A stretch of 16,118 nucleotides of DNA, taken from assembly GCA_016463365.1 (NCBI GenBank), contig JAEMRJ010000044.1:1-16118 (forward strand), written 5' to 3'. Source of the stretch: Thermoleophilaceae bacterium (GTDB lineage: Bacteria; Actinomycetota; Thermoleophilia; Solirubrobacterales; JACPNS01). This document shows positions 1 through 9,251 of the stretch, in pieces. Numbering within the stretch: position 1 is the stretch's first letter; each line of letters opens with the position of its first letter. Under the pieces are notes generated by a model. It did no database searches. It saw only the letters and a list, made by a program, of their open reading frames with translations, and was not told the DNA's origin. Both the position numbers and the translations under genes were made by a program.

Positions 1-378
1 GTCACCTTCATCGGTGCCTACATCCCGTTTCTGGGCGCCTGGGCTGCCGGCGCGTTTTCCGTTCTGATCGCCTTCGGCGCCGGAACCGAAGAAGCCGTGA
101 TCGGCATGATCATCATCCAGATACTCGCCAACGGCATTCTCCAGCAGATGGTCCAGCCGATCGCGTACGGCGCGGCGCTCGGGATTCACCCGCTCGCAGC
201 GCTTGTCGCGACGATCGGCGCCGGAAGCCTGTTCGGCGCCGTCGGCCTGATCCTCGGCGCTCCGTTGGTGTCCGCCGCCGTTCGGATCACCGCGGATCTC
301 GCCAATGCTCGCGCCGAGGAAGTCGCGGGCTCGCAGGATCCGCCACCGGATACCGCCGCAGGGCTGCCTGTCGTCTGA
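1..378 (+). CDS. AI-2E family transporter, C-terminal part (5' end outside window)
   Basis: The open frame runs from the first base to a TGA at 376-378 and supplies the last 125 residues of a polytopic membrane protein. Hydrophobic segments lie at about 1-25, 31-50 and 64-97. The stretch QPIAYGAALGIHPL (residues 52-65), followed by a glycine-rich LFGAVGLILGAPL segment, is the usual C-terminal signature of the AI-2E/PerM family, in which a conserved basic or polar QP...G..LG.HP loop precedes the last two helices. Members are described as exporters of autoinducer-2 or as Na+/H+ antiporters; the substrate cannot be told from sequence. A hydrophilic tail of about 25 residues ends the protein. The start is missing because the gene is cut by the window edge, not because it is broken. 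It lies 50 nt upstream of tyrA in the same direction. Confidence 0.85.
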   Translation, partial: VTFIGAYIPFLGAWAAGAFSVLIAFGAGTEEAVIGMIIIQILANGILQQMVQPIAYGAALGIHPLAALVATIGAGSLFGAVGLILGAPLVSAAVRITADLANARAEEVAGSQDPPPDTAAGLPVV

Positions 379-388
379 TCGCCCCTGG

Positions 389-413
389 CAGGTGGCCTTG
401 TCCGGTCCGCCTG
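389..413 (+). repeat. Imperfect hairpin between AI-2E gene and tyrA
   Basis: CAGGTGG (389-395) can pair with CCGCCTG (407-413) over seven pairs, one of them G-U, with an 11-nt loop. It sits just upstream of the putative tyrA -10 hexamer. No T-run follows, so it is a poor intrinsic terminator. It could be a weak stop or DNA-level dyad, or simply chance in GC-rich sequence. Confidence 0.25.
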
Positions 414-419
414 TACGCT
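414..419 (+). promoter_or_regulatory. Putative -10 element of tyrA (TACGCT)
   Basis: TACGCT fits the actinobacterial TANNNT -10 consensus and ends 9 nt before the tyrA ATG, which would give a leaderless or nearly leaderless (0-3 nt) transcript. No convincing -35 box is seen at the expected distance and there is no Shine-Dalgarno sequence in front of the ATG. The spacing is looser than for priA, def and serC, so support is weaker. Confidence 0.3.
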
Positions 420-428
420 CTTGCCCCG

Positions 429-1537
429 ATGTCAGACGAGAGTCCAGCCACCCCCGAGTCGTCACGGATCGCGATCATCGGCGTCGGCCTGATCGGTGGA
501 TCGGTCGGACTTGCCGCGCGCAAGCGAATTGACGCTGTGAGCGAGGTCGTCGGCTGGGATCCCGCCCCCGGTGTGCTCGACGATGCTTTGAAGCTCGGGG
601 TGATCACCAGGGCGGCCGACTCTCCAGAGGATGCTGTCAGCGGTGCCGATCTGATCGTGCTGGCGAGCCCCGTCGCGACGCTCGCAGGCAACGCCGAGCG
701 CGTGCTCGCGGTTGCGGGCCCCGACGCGGTCGTCACCGATGTCGGCTCGACCAAGCGCGAGATCGTCGCGGCCGTGGTTGATCCAAGGTTCATCGGCGGT
801 CACCCGATCGCCGGCGCCGAGACGGCCGGCGTTGAACACGCCCGCGAAGACCTGTTTGATGACTCGACGTGGTTCGTCACCCCGACCCCGAGCACGACAG
901 GTGTCGCCCTCGAGCGCCTGATGCGTTTCGCCAGAGGCCTGGGAGCGCAGCCCCATGCGGTCGACGCCGCCGACCACGACCGGCTGCTCGCAGACATCAG
1001 CCACCTGCCGCATGTCCTTGCCAATGCCCTTGTCACGCAGGCGGCCGGTTCGATCAACACCGAGGACGGCTCGATCGCTGTGGTCGGGCCGAGCTTCCGC
1101 GATGCCACCCGCGTCGCCGGCGCCAACAGCTCGATCTGGCGTGACATCTACCTCTCAAACCACGACGCGCTCGTCCCGGCGATCGACGCAGTCATCGAGC
1201 GACTCTCCCGGTTTCGCGACGCCGTGAAGTCCGGCGACGGCGACGAGATCGTCCGCCTCAACGAACAGGCACGCGCCGACCGCGAGACGCTGCTCGAGCG
1301 CGACCTCGTGGGCGAAGAAGTCTTCGAGCTGCGCGTTTCTGTGCCCAATCAACCCGGCGTGCTCGCGAACATCACGCTCGCGCTCGGCAAGGCGGGCATC
1401 AACATCGTTGACATCGCGCTCTCGCCTGCAGTTGACATGCGCAGCGGGTCAATCAGCCTCTGGGTACCGGGCGAGGAAGCCGCCGCGCGCACCGAAAACT
1501 TGATCAACGAACTTGGCTTTCCGGTGGCCAGAGCCTG

Positions 1538-1538
<1 letters not shown>
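429..1538 (+). CDS. tyrA: Prephenate dehydrogenase with C-terminal ACT domain
   Basis: This enzyme oxidatively decarboxylates prephenate to 4-hydroxyphenylpyruvate with NAD(P)+, the committed step of tyrosine synthesis in the cytosol. The 369-residue product has an N-terminal Rossmann fold with GVGLIGG at 18-24. HPIAGAETAG at 125-134 and SHLPH at 191-195 are the conserved histidine-bearing active-site motifs of the family. A helical dimerization domain follows. Residues 300-369 (LRVSVPNQPGVLANI, then GINIVDI) form an ACT domain, which in related enzymes binds an aromatic amino acid for feedback control; regulation here is inferred. There is no chorismate mutase fusion. The length is normal for ACT-containing members. 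The ATG at 429 is the only reasonable start. The stop overlaps the aroA ATG by one base (TGATG), so the two are translationally coupled. Confidence 0.95.
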
Positions 1539-4017
<2,479 letters not shown>

Positions 4018-4023
4018 GTCACC

Positions 4024-4644
4024 ATGATCATTGCGATCGACGGTCCGGCAGGCGCCGGCAAGAGCACGGTCTCGCGCGCCGTGGCGAAGGCGCTGGGCGC
4101 GGTATATCTCGACAGCGGCGCGATGTACCGCGTCGTTGCCTTCAAGACGCTTTCCGGTTCGGACGCGGCATCAGCTGCGCGTTCGACGATGATCAACCTC
4201 GGCGAAAAGGTCACTGCTGACGGCATCGATGTGACCGAGCTGATCCGTACGCCGGAAGTCGCGGCGCGCGCTTCAGAAGTCGCCCAGCTGCCACTCGTGC
4301 GCCAGGCGCTCGTCGAACAACAGCGCAAGCTGCTCAAGGACGGCCGCTCCTGGGTTGCCGAAGGACGCGACATCGGCACCGTCGTCGCTCCCGAGGCCGA
4401 GCTGAAGATTTTTCTCACCGCCGACCCGGAAGCGCGCGCCGAGCGCCGCGCCACCGAGCTGGGGCTCGACGTGGCCGCAGTTCACGCCGAGCAGGCCGAG
4501 CGCGACCGCCGTGACACATCCCGCGAAGACTCGCCGCTCGTGGCCGCGCCCGACGCCATCGAGATCGACACAACCGGCATGACCGTCGAGCAGGTCGTCG
4601 CCCGCATCATCGAGCTCGCGCGCCCGGCCGCCACACCCGCATAA
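4024..4644 (+). CDS. cmk: (d)CMP kinase (cytidylate kinase)
   Basis: The product phosphorylates CMP and dCMP with ATP, recycling nucleotides from RNA turnover and lipid synthesis. GPAGAGKST (7-15) is the P-loop. YLDSGAMYR (28-36) and EGRDIGTVV (113-121) are hallmark (d)CMP-binding motifs. A lid with arginines ([10 protein letters not shown], 160-169) follows. At 206 residues it is shorter than the roughly 225 of E. coli; the shortening falls in the NMP-binding insertion (about residues 43-80), which in this family is the most variable part, so the enzyme should be functional. The ATG lies 6 nt past the serC stop with AGGT just upstream. der starts 4 nt downstream, and the cmk-der pairing is common in actinobacteria and several other phyla. 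Confidence 0.95.
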   Translation: MIIAIDGPAGAGKSTVSRAVAKALGAVYLDSGAMYRVVAFKTLSGSDAASAARSTMINLGEKVTADGIDVTELIRTPEVAARASEVAQLPLVRQALVEQQRKLLKDGRSWVAEGRDIGTVVAPEAELKIFLTADPEARAERRATELGLDVAAVHAEQAERDRRDTSREDSPLVAAPDAIEIDTTGMTVEQVVARIIELARPAATPA

Positions 4645-4648
4645 GCGC

Positions 4649-6082
4649 ATGAACGAAGAACAGGATTTCATCGAAATCGAGGTTGTCGAGGAGGGCGAGT
4701 TCCCGCTCGGCCTCGACGAGCGCGAAGAGGTCGAAGAGCTTGAGGTCGAAGACGATCGTCCGCCTCGCCGTCACGCCACAGTCGCGATCGTCGGCTATCC
4801 GAACGTCGGCAAGTCGAGCCTGATCAACCGCCTGACCGAGTCCAAAGAAGCCGTCGTGCACGAGCGCGCCGGCGTCACCCGCGACCGCAAGGCGCTGCAC
4901 ACCGACTGGAACGGGGTGGACCTCACCTTCATCGACACCGGCGGTGTGGATGTGACAGAGGACGACGACATCGCGCGCGGCATCCGCTTTCAGGCCGAGA
5001 CCGCGATCGAGCTCGCAGATGTTGTGATGTTCGTCGTCGACGGTCGCGCGGGCTACAGGCCCGGAGACGACGACATCGCGCAGATCCTGCGCCGCGGCCG
5101 CAAGCCCGTTGTGGTCGCGGTCAACAAGATTGACTCCGCGAAGGACATCCCGAGCGCAGCTGAATTCCAGCGCCTTGGAATGGGCGATCCGCAACCCGTC
5201 AGCGCCGCGCAGGGTCTCGGCACAGGCGACCTGATGGACCTCATCACCTCGCTCGCGCCCGAAGCGACACGTGAGTCCGACGACGGCGCCGTCAAGCTTG
5301 CCGTGCTCGGTCGGCCGAACGTCGGCAAGTCCAGTCTCGTGAACGCGATCGTCGGCGAGGAGCGCGTGATCGTCTCGCCGATCAGCGGCACGACCCGCGA
5401 CGCGATCGACACGCGGATCGATGTCGAGGGCAAGCCGCTGGTGCTGATCGACACCGCCGGGCTGCGCCGCCGCGCCAAGCAGGCCGACGAGCTCGAATAC
5501 TTCTCTTCACTGCGCTCGCAGCTTGCGATGGAGCGGGCGGATGTCGCGCTGATCGTCTGCGACGTGACCGACGGCATCACTTCGGAAGACCTGCGCATTT
5601 CGGAACTCGCGATGAAGGCCGGCTGCGCCACGCTGGTCGTGCTGAACAAGTGGGACCTGCCGCACGAAGAGCTCGACCTCAAGCACGAGCGCGCCCGGAT
5701 CGCCCGCAAGCTGCGGCTGCGACCGAAGATCGTCACCAGCAGCGCGCTGAGCGGCCGCAACGTGCCCAAGCTGCTGACCGAGGCGCTCGACCTGGCAGAG
5801 CGTTCTGCCCAGCGCATCCCGACCAAGCAGCTGAACAAGTTCCTCAACGACGTGCAGGGAGTGCGCCAGCCGCCGAGCGTCCGCGGCAAGCGCCTGAAGA
5901 TGTATTACATGACCCAGTTCGAGGAGAACCCGCCGCGCTTTGCCATCCAGGTGAACTCGCGCCGCGCGATCGCCCGTGACTACGCCTACTTCGTCGAGAA
6001 CCAGCTGCGCGAGCGCTACGAGATGGACGGCGTCCCGCTGATCATCGACTTCAAGGCTTCCAAGGGCCGCTATGACGACTGA
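4649..6082 (+). CDS. der: Ribosome assembly GTPase Der (EngA)
   Basis: Der is an essential GTPase that helps mature the 50S ribosomal subunit. The 477-residue protein shows the diagnostic tandem G domains. Domain 1 has GYPNVGKSS (49-57), GVTRD (75-79), DTGG (96-99) and NKID (159-162). Domain 2 has GRPNVGKSS (221-229), GTTRD (247-251), DTAG (268-271) and NKWD (333-336). A KH-like RNA-binding domain (about 390-470) follows. Residues 1-36 are a strongly acidic extension (18 Glu or Asp) ahead of the first G domain, which is not part of the family core. The ATG at 4649 is 4 nt past the cmk stop. The 3' end overlaps the downstream ABC ATPase gene by 11 nt, so that gene should be translated from the same message. 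Confidence 0.96.
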   Translation: MNEEQDFIEIEVVEEGEFPLGLDEREEVEELEVEDDRPPRRHATVAIVGYPNVGKSSLINRLTESKEAVVHERAGVTRDRKALHTDWNGVDLTFIDTGGVDVTEDDDIARGIRFQAETAIELADVVMFVVDGRAGYRPGDDDIAQILRRGRKPVVVAVNKIDSAKDIPSAAEFQRLGMGDPQPVSAAQGLGTGDLMDLITSLAPEATRESDDGAVKLAVLGRPNVGKSSLVNAIVGEERVIVSPISGTTRDAIDTRIDVEGKPLVLIDTAGLRRRAKQADELEYFSSLRSQLAMERADVALIVCDVTDGITSEDLRISELAMKAGCATLVVLNKWDLPHEELDLKHERARIARKLRLRPKIVTSSALSGRNVPKLLTEALDLAERSAQRIPTKQLNKFLNDVQGVRQPPSVRGKRLKMYYMTQFEENPPRFAIQVNSRRAIARDYAYFVENQLRERYEMDGVPLIIDFKASKGRYDD

Positions 6083-6992
6083 GCCCGCGATCGTCATCGA
6101 GGGCCTGCACAAATCGTACGACGAGTTTGAGGCGGTCAAGGGCGTCGATCTGACGATCGAGTCCGGCCAGGTTTTTGCGATTCTCGGGCCCAACGGCGCC
6201 GGCAAGACGACGACGGTCGAGATTCTCGAGGGCTACCGCAAACGCACGTCCGGCAGCGTCCAGGTGCTGGGCGTCGATCCGGAAGCGCCATCGCGTTCCT
6301 GGCGCGAGCGGATCGGGATCGTGCTGCAGGAGTCCGAGCAGACCGCGCTGCTGACAGTGCGCGAGACGCTCGCGATGTATGCCGGCTACTACCCGGACCC
6401 ACGCAGCGTCGATGAGACGATCCAGATGGTGGGCCTGCTTGAGAAGTCGGAGGTGCGTGCCGGTCGGCTATCCGGAGGCCAGAAACGCAGGCTGGATGTC
6501 GGGATCGCGCTGATCGGAAACCCGGACCTGATTTTCCTTGACGAGCCGACAACGGGCTTTGACCCGGAGGCCCGCCGCGAGGCGTGGGACGTGATCGCAT
6601 CGATGCGCGACCTCGGCAGGACGATCGTCCTGACGACGCACTACATGGAAGAGGCCCAGCGGCTGGCCGACCAGATCGCTGTCTTCGCCGGCGGCGAGAT
6701 CGTCGCCCGCGGCACGCCCAACGAGATCGGCGGCCGCGAAGAGTTGCCCAGTCGAGTCGAGTTCACACTGCCCAGGCGGTTCGCCGCGACCGATCTGCCG
6801 CCGGAGTTCAGATCCGCCGCCGGGGATGACGGCCGCGTCTCCCTGGAGACGACCGAACCCACGCGCAGCGTGCACGAGCTGACCGGCTGGGCGCTTGACG
6901 TTGGCGTGAAGCTGGAGGACCTGACGGTCGCGCGTCCTTCGCTTGAGGACATCTACCTCAAGCTCACGCAGATTGGCGGGGAGGCCGAGTGA
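6072..6992 (+). CDS. ABC transporter ATP-binding protein (DrrA/CcmA-like, ABC-2 type exporter)
   Basis: This is the nucleotide-binding subunit of an exporter at the inner face of the membrane. The 306 residues contain Walker A GPNGAGKT (39-46), the Q-loop glutamine in IVLQES (Gln86), signature LSGGQ (133-137), Walker B LIFLDE (153-158) and the H-loop histidine in TTHYMEEA (His190); all catalytic elements are intact. The tail (about 220-306) is the extra C-terminal region common in the DrrA subfamily, whose members export drugs, lipids or polysaccharides. The substrate cannot be predicted. The ATG lies inside the end of der (11-nt overlap), and the stop overlaps the permease GTG start by 4 nt (GTGA), so the pair is made together. 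Confidence 0.93.
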   Translation: MTTEPAIVIEGLHKSYDEFEAVKGVDLTIESGQVFAILGPNGAGKTTTVEILEGYRKRTSGSVQVLGVDPEAPSRSWRERIGIVLQESEQTALLTVRETLAMYAGYYPDPRSVDETIQMVGLLEKSEVRAGRLSGGQKRRLDVGIALIGNPDLIFLDEPTTGFDPEARREAWDVIASMRDLGRTIVLTTHYMEEAQRLADQIAVFAGGEIVARGTPNEIGGREELPSRVEFTLPRRFAATDLPPEFRSAAGDDGRVSLETTEPTRSVHELTGWALDVGVKLEDLTVARPSLEDIYLKLTQIGGEAE

Positions 6993-7771
6993 CCGGCTTC
7001 AGGCTCTTCTGGCATCAGTTCACATTCGAGTGGAAGATGTTCTGGCGCAATCCGGCGTCTGTCTTCTTCTCGGTCGGCCTGCCGCTTGTCTTTCTGTTTC
7101 TGCTCGGAGCGGTGTTCGGCAACGCAGAAGAAGCGGACCCAACATACGGGCTGCTGGCCGATCAGTACCTCGTCCCGGCGATCATGACGCTCGGAATTGT
7201 CAGCGCCTCATTCGTCAATGTCGCGATGACGATCGTCTACCAGCGCGAGATGGGCGTCTTGAAGCGCCTGCGCGGCACGCCACTGCCGACTTCGGTGTTC
7301 GTCTCGGCTCGTACCGCGAGCGCCGTGGTCAACTCCGGACTGATCGCTCTCGTGATCCTGATCGCCGGGCACATCGCCTACGGGATCGACATCGACGGGC
7401 CGCGGCTGCTGGGCACCGCGCTTGTGGTCGTCGTCGGATCGGTCGCCTTCTGTGCGCTGGGCTTCGCGCTGACAATCGTGATTCCCAACCAGGCAGCGGC
7501 TCCGGCGATAACGAACATGATCACGCTGCCGCTTTACTTCATCTCCGGGGTCTTCGGCGACGCTGCCAACCTGCCGACTTTCCTGGCGACGATCGGCGAG
7601 TTCTTCCCGATCTACCACCTCGGCGCGTGCCTGTTTGAGACCTTCAGCCCCGATGCATCCGGGGCGATTGCGCTGGATCCCAAGAACCTCGCGATCGTTG
7701 CCGCGTGGGGCGTGGCCGGCTTGTTGATCTCTTTCTGGAAGTTCCGCTGGGAACCGCAGGAATCAAACTGA
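6989..7771 (+). CDS. ABC-2 type transporter permease
   Basis: This is the membrane partner of the preceding ATPase. The 260-residue protein has six predicted hydrophobic segments, at roughly 24-44, 62-82, 107-128, 139-165, 172-190 and 234-250. QREMGVLKRLRGTPLP (about 85-100) is the basic cytoplasmic loop typical of the ABC-2 family (R.RG.LK.LR.TPL), thought to couple to the ATPase. The GTG start is chosen because it gives the 4-nt GTGA overlap with the ATPase stop and a normal N-terminus ([10 protein letters not shown]). Two subunits per half suggest a DrrAB-like exporter working as a dimer of ATPases with a dimer of permeases. No neighbouring gene hints at the cargo. Confidence 0.9.
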   Translation: MTGFRLFWHQFTFEWKMFWRNPASVFFSVGLPLVFLFLLGAVFGNAEEADPTYGLLADQYLVPAIMTLGIVSASFVNVAMTIVYQREMGVLKRLRGTPLPTSVFVSARTASAVVNSGLIALVILIAGHIAYGIDIDGPRLLGTALVVVVGSVAFCALGFALTIVIPNQAAAPAITNMITLPLYFISGVFGDAANLPTFLATIGEFFPIYHLGACLFETFSPDASGAIALDPKNLAIVAAWGVAGLLISFWKFRWEPQESN

Positions 7772-7772
7772 A

Positions 7773-7799
7773 GCCGCGAAACCGCTAAAGCGGATCGGC
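7773..7799 (+). repeat. Two-part hairpin between the ABC permease and metK
   Basis: GCCG (7773-7776) pairs with CGGC (7796-7799). Inside it, CCGC (7782-7785) pairs with GCGG (7790-7793) around TAAA. It begins just after the permease stop. It is followed by A-rich rather than T-rich sequence on the plus strand, so it would be a weak or factor-dependent stop at best. It does not match a SAM riboswitch that I know. Confidence 0.3.
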
Positions 7800-7826
7800 A
7801 AAAGGGTATTTAGAAGCGACGGGGGC

Positions 7827-7832
7827 TACAAT
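7827..7832 (+). promoter_or_regulatory. Putative -10 element of metK (TACAAT)
   Basis: TACAAT is the best -10 match in the permease-metK gap. It would start transcription near 7839 and give a leader of about 45 nt that carries a GGAG ribosome-binding site (7868-7871) 12 nt before the ATG at 7884. The -35 position is not recognisable. A 5-bp inverted repeat GGGCT/AGCCC (7823-7827 and 7836-7840) brackets the hexamer. Confidence 0.45.
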
Positions 7833-7883
7833 TCAAGCCCTTCCGCACTTTGAAAGCAACCCCATTTGGAGTTTTCCCCGGTC

Positions 7884-9116
7884 ATGAGCATCGAAGGCTT
7901 TGCAGACAACGAGTTTCTCTTCACTTCCGAGTCCGTCTCGGAGGGTCACCCCGACAAGATCGCAGACGCGATCTCCGACGCTGTGCTGGACGCTGTCCTC
8001 GCGCAGGACCCGTTCGGCCGCGTCGCCTGCGAGACCTTCGTCACGACGGGCCTGATCGTCGTCGGCGGCGAGATCAGCACGACCGCGCAGTTCGACGTCC
8101 AGGAACTGGCGCGCAAGACCGTGCTCGACATCGGTTACGACCACTCCGACAAGGGCTTCGACGGCACGACCTGCGCCGTCATGGTCACGCTGGACAAGCA
8201 GTCCCCGGACATCGCCCAGGGCGTTGACCAGTCGCACGAGGTCCGCGAAGGCGAGAAGACCGACGACCTCGGCGTCGCCGGAGCCGGCGACCAGGGAATG
8301 ATGTTCGGCTACGCCAGCAACGAGACCGAAGAGCTCATGCCGCTGCCGATCTCGCTGGCCCACAAGCTTGCAGCCCGTCACGCGCAGGTGCGCAAGGACG
8401 GCACGGTGCCGTACTTCCGCCCAGACGCCAAGACCCAGGTTTCCGTGCGTTACCGCGACGGCAAGCCGGTCAAGATCGAGCAGCTGCTGATCAGCACGCA
8501 GCACGACCCGGGCAAGACCGTCGCCGACGACATCAAGCCCGACCTGTGGGAGCACGTCGTCAAGCCGGTTCTGCCGGCCGACCTCTACGACGAGGCCGAA
8601 CTCTTCGAGCGCTTCCTCGTCAATCCGACCGGCACTTTCGTGATCGGTGGCCCGATGGGCGACGCCGGCCTCACCGGTCGCAAGATCATCGTTGACACCT
8701 ACGGCGGCATGGGTCGCCACGGTGGCGGCGCGTTCTCGGGCAAGGACCCGTCAAAGGTCGACCGTTCAGCTGCCTACGCCGCGCGCTACGTCGCCAAGAA
8801 CATCGTCGCCGCCGGGCTTGCTGAGCGCGCCGAAGTTCAGGTCGCCTACGCCATCGGCAAGGCCGAGCCGGTTTCGGTTTCGGTTGAGACGTTCGGCACC
8901 GAGACGATCGGCCGCGGAAAGATCCAGGAGCTCATCCACGAGCACTTCGACCTCCGCCCGGGCGCCTTCCGCGACTACCTCGACCTGCACCGTCCGATCT
9001 ACGGCAAGACGAGCGCCTACGGCCACTTCGGCCGCGACGACGCCGACTTCACCTGGGAGAACACCGACAAGGCCGACGCCCTGCGCGAAGCAGCCGGCGT
9101 TGCCGCTGTCGCCTAG
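7884..9116 (+). CDS. metK: S-adenosylmethionine synthetase (methionine adenosyltransferase)
   Basis: MetK makes S-adenosylmethionine from methionine and ATP, the methyl donor for most methyltransferases, possibly including the one encoded at 15341-16054. The 410-residue product starts with [20 protein letters not shown] (13-32), which holds the ATP-binding histidine (His22). It also shows the two family signatures [12 protein letters not shown] (133-144) and GGGAFSGKD (280-288). Length is normal. I chose the ATG at 7884 over an in-frame TTG at 7866: it has GGAG upstream and gives the usual short N-terminus, whereas the TTG would place that GGAG inside the gene. A strong hairpin terminator follows at 9143-9169, so metK may be a single-gene transcript. 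Its place immediately before priA is common in actinobacteria. Confidence 0.96.
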   Translation: MSIEGFADNEFLFTSESVSEGHPDKIADAISDAVLDAVLAQDPFGRVACETFVTTGLIVVGGEISTTAQFDVQELARKTVLDIGYDHSDKGFDGTTCAVMVTLDKQSPDIAQGVDQSHEVREGEKTDDLGVAGAGDQGMMFGYASNETEELMPLPISLAHKLAARHAQVRKDGTVPYFRPDAKTQVSVRYRDGKPVKIEQLLISTQHDPGKTVADDIKPDLWEHVVKPVLPADLYDEAELFERFLVNPTGTFVIGGPMGDAGLTGRKIIVDTYGGMGRHGGGAFSGKDPSKVDRSAAYAARYVAKNIVAAGLAERAEVQVAYAIGKAEPVSVSVETFGTETIGRGKIQELIHEHFDLRPGAFRDYLDLHRPIYGKTSAYGHFGRDDADFTWENTDKADALREAAGVAAVA

Positions 9117-9142
9117 TCCCCGACTCCGTATCTGGCTGTAAG

Positions 9143-9169
9143 CGAAGGGCGCCCGCGTGGCGCCCTTCG
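9143..9169 (+). terminator. Intrinsic terminator-like hairpin after metK
   Basis: CGAAGGGCGC (9143-9152) and GCGCCCTTCG (9160-9169) form a perfect 10-bp stem with a 7-nt loop, 26 nt past the metK stop. The trailing TCGTTCC is only moderately T-rich, as is usual for high-GC actinobacterial terminators. It separates metK from the priA promoter. Confidence 0.8.
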
Positions 9170-9203
9170 TCGTTCCTGAACCCCGCCACCAAGCCACATC
9201 TTG

Positions 9204-9238
9204 CCGCATGCTCTGTCCATGCGGCGCGCTGCATGGAC
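9204..9238 (+). promoter_or_regulatory. Two overlapping perfect inverted repeats in the priA promoter region
   Basis: CCGCATG (9204-9210) is mirrored by CATGCGG (9218-9224), and GTCCATGC (9215-9222) by GCATGGAC (9231-9238). The middle arm is shared, so three GCATG-type half-sites alternate in orientation with centres about 12-13 nt apart. If transcription begins at the priA ATG (9252), the array covers about -48 to -14, on top of the -35 and spacer. That is a typical repressor or activator site. In RNA the two hairpins would be mutually exclusive, but they would only be transcribed by read-through from metK. Confidence 0.55.
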
Positions 9239-9239
9239 G

Positions 9240-9245
9240 TACTCT
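9240..9245 (+). promoter_or_regulatory. Putative -10 element of priA (TACTCT), leaderless spacing
   Basis: TACTCT fits TANNNT and ends exactly 6 nt before the ATG at 9252, so the transcript would start at that ATG. No Shine-Dalgarno sequence is present. This supports the shorter priA start over an in-frame TTG at 9201, which lies upstream of the promoter and of the palindromes. Confidence 0.55.
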
Positions 9246-9251
9246 TGGGCG

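Noticed and set aside
389..413. Terminator of the AI-2E gene
   Set aside because: Seven-pair stem with a G-U pair and 11-nt loop, no T-run; kept only as a low-confidence repeat.
7866..7883. metK start at TTG 7866
   Set aside because: The ATG at 7884 gives the normal MetK N-terminus and leaves GGAG (7868-7871) upstream as a ribosome-binding site.
7772..7883. SAM riboswitch upstream of metK
   Set aside because: The hairpins present do not show the four-way junction or pseudoknot features of known SAM riboswitches, and the likely leader is only about 45 nt.
7833..8720. 295-codon minus-strand frame opposite metK
   Set aside because: Fully antisense to metK; the open frame is a by-product of GC-rich codon use, and the product shows no family signature.
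9201..9251. Longer priA starting at the in-frame TTG (9201)
   Set aside because: It would add 17 residues unlike PriA N-termini and place the palindromes and the TACTCT promoter-like element inside the gene; the ATG at 9252 fits family length and leaderless spacing.
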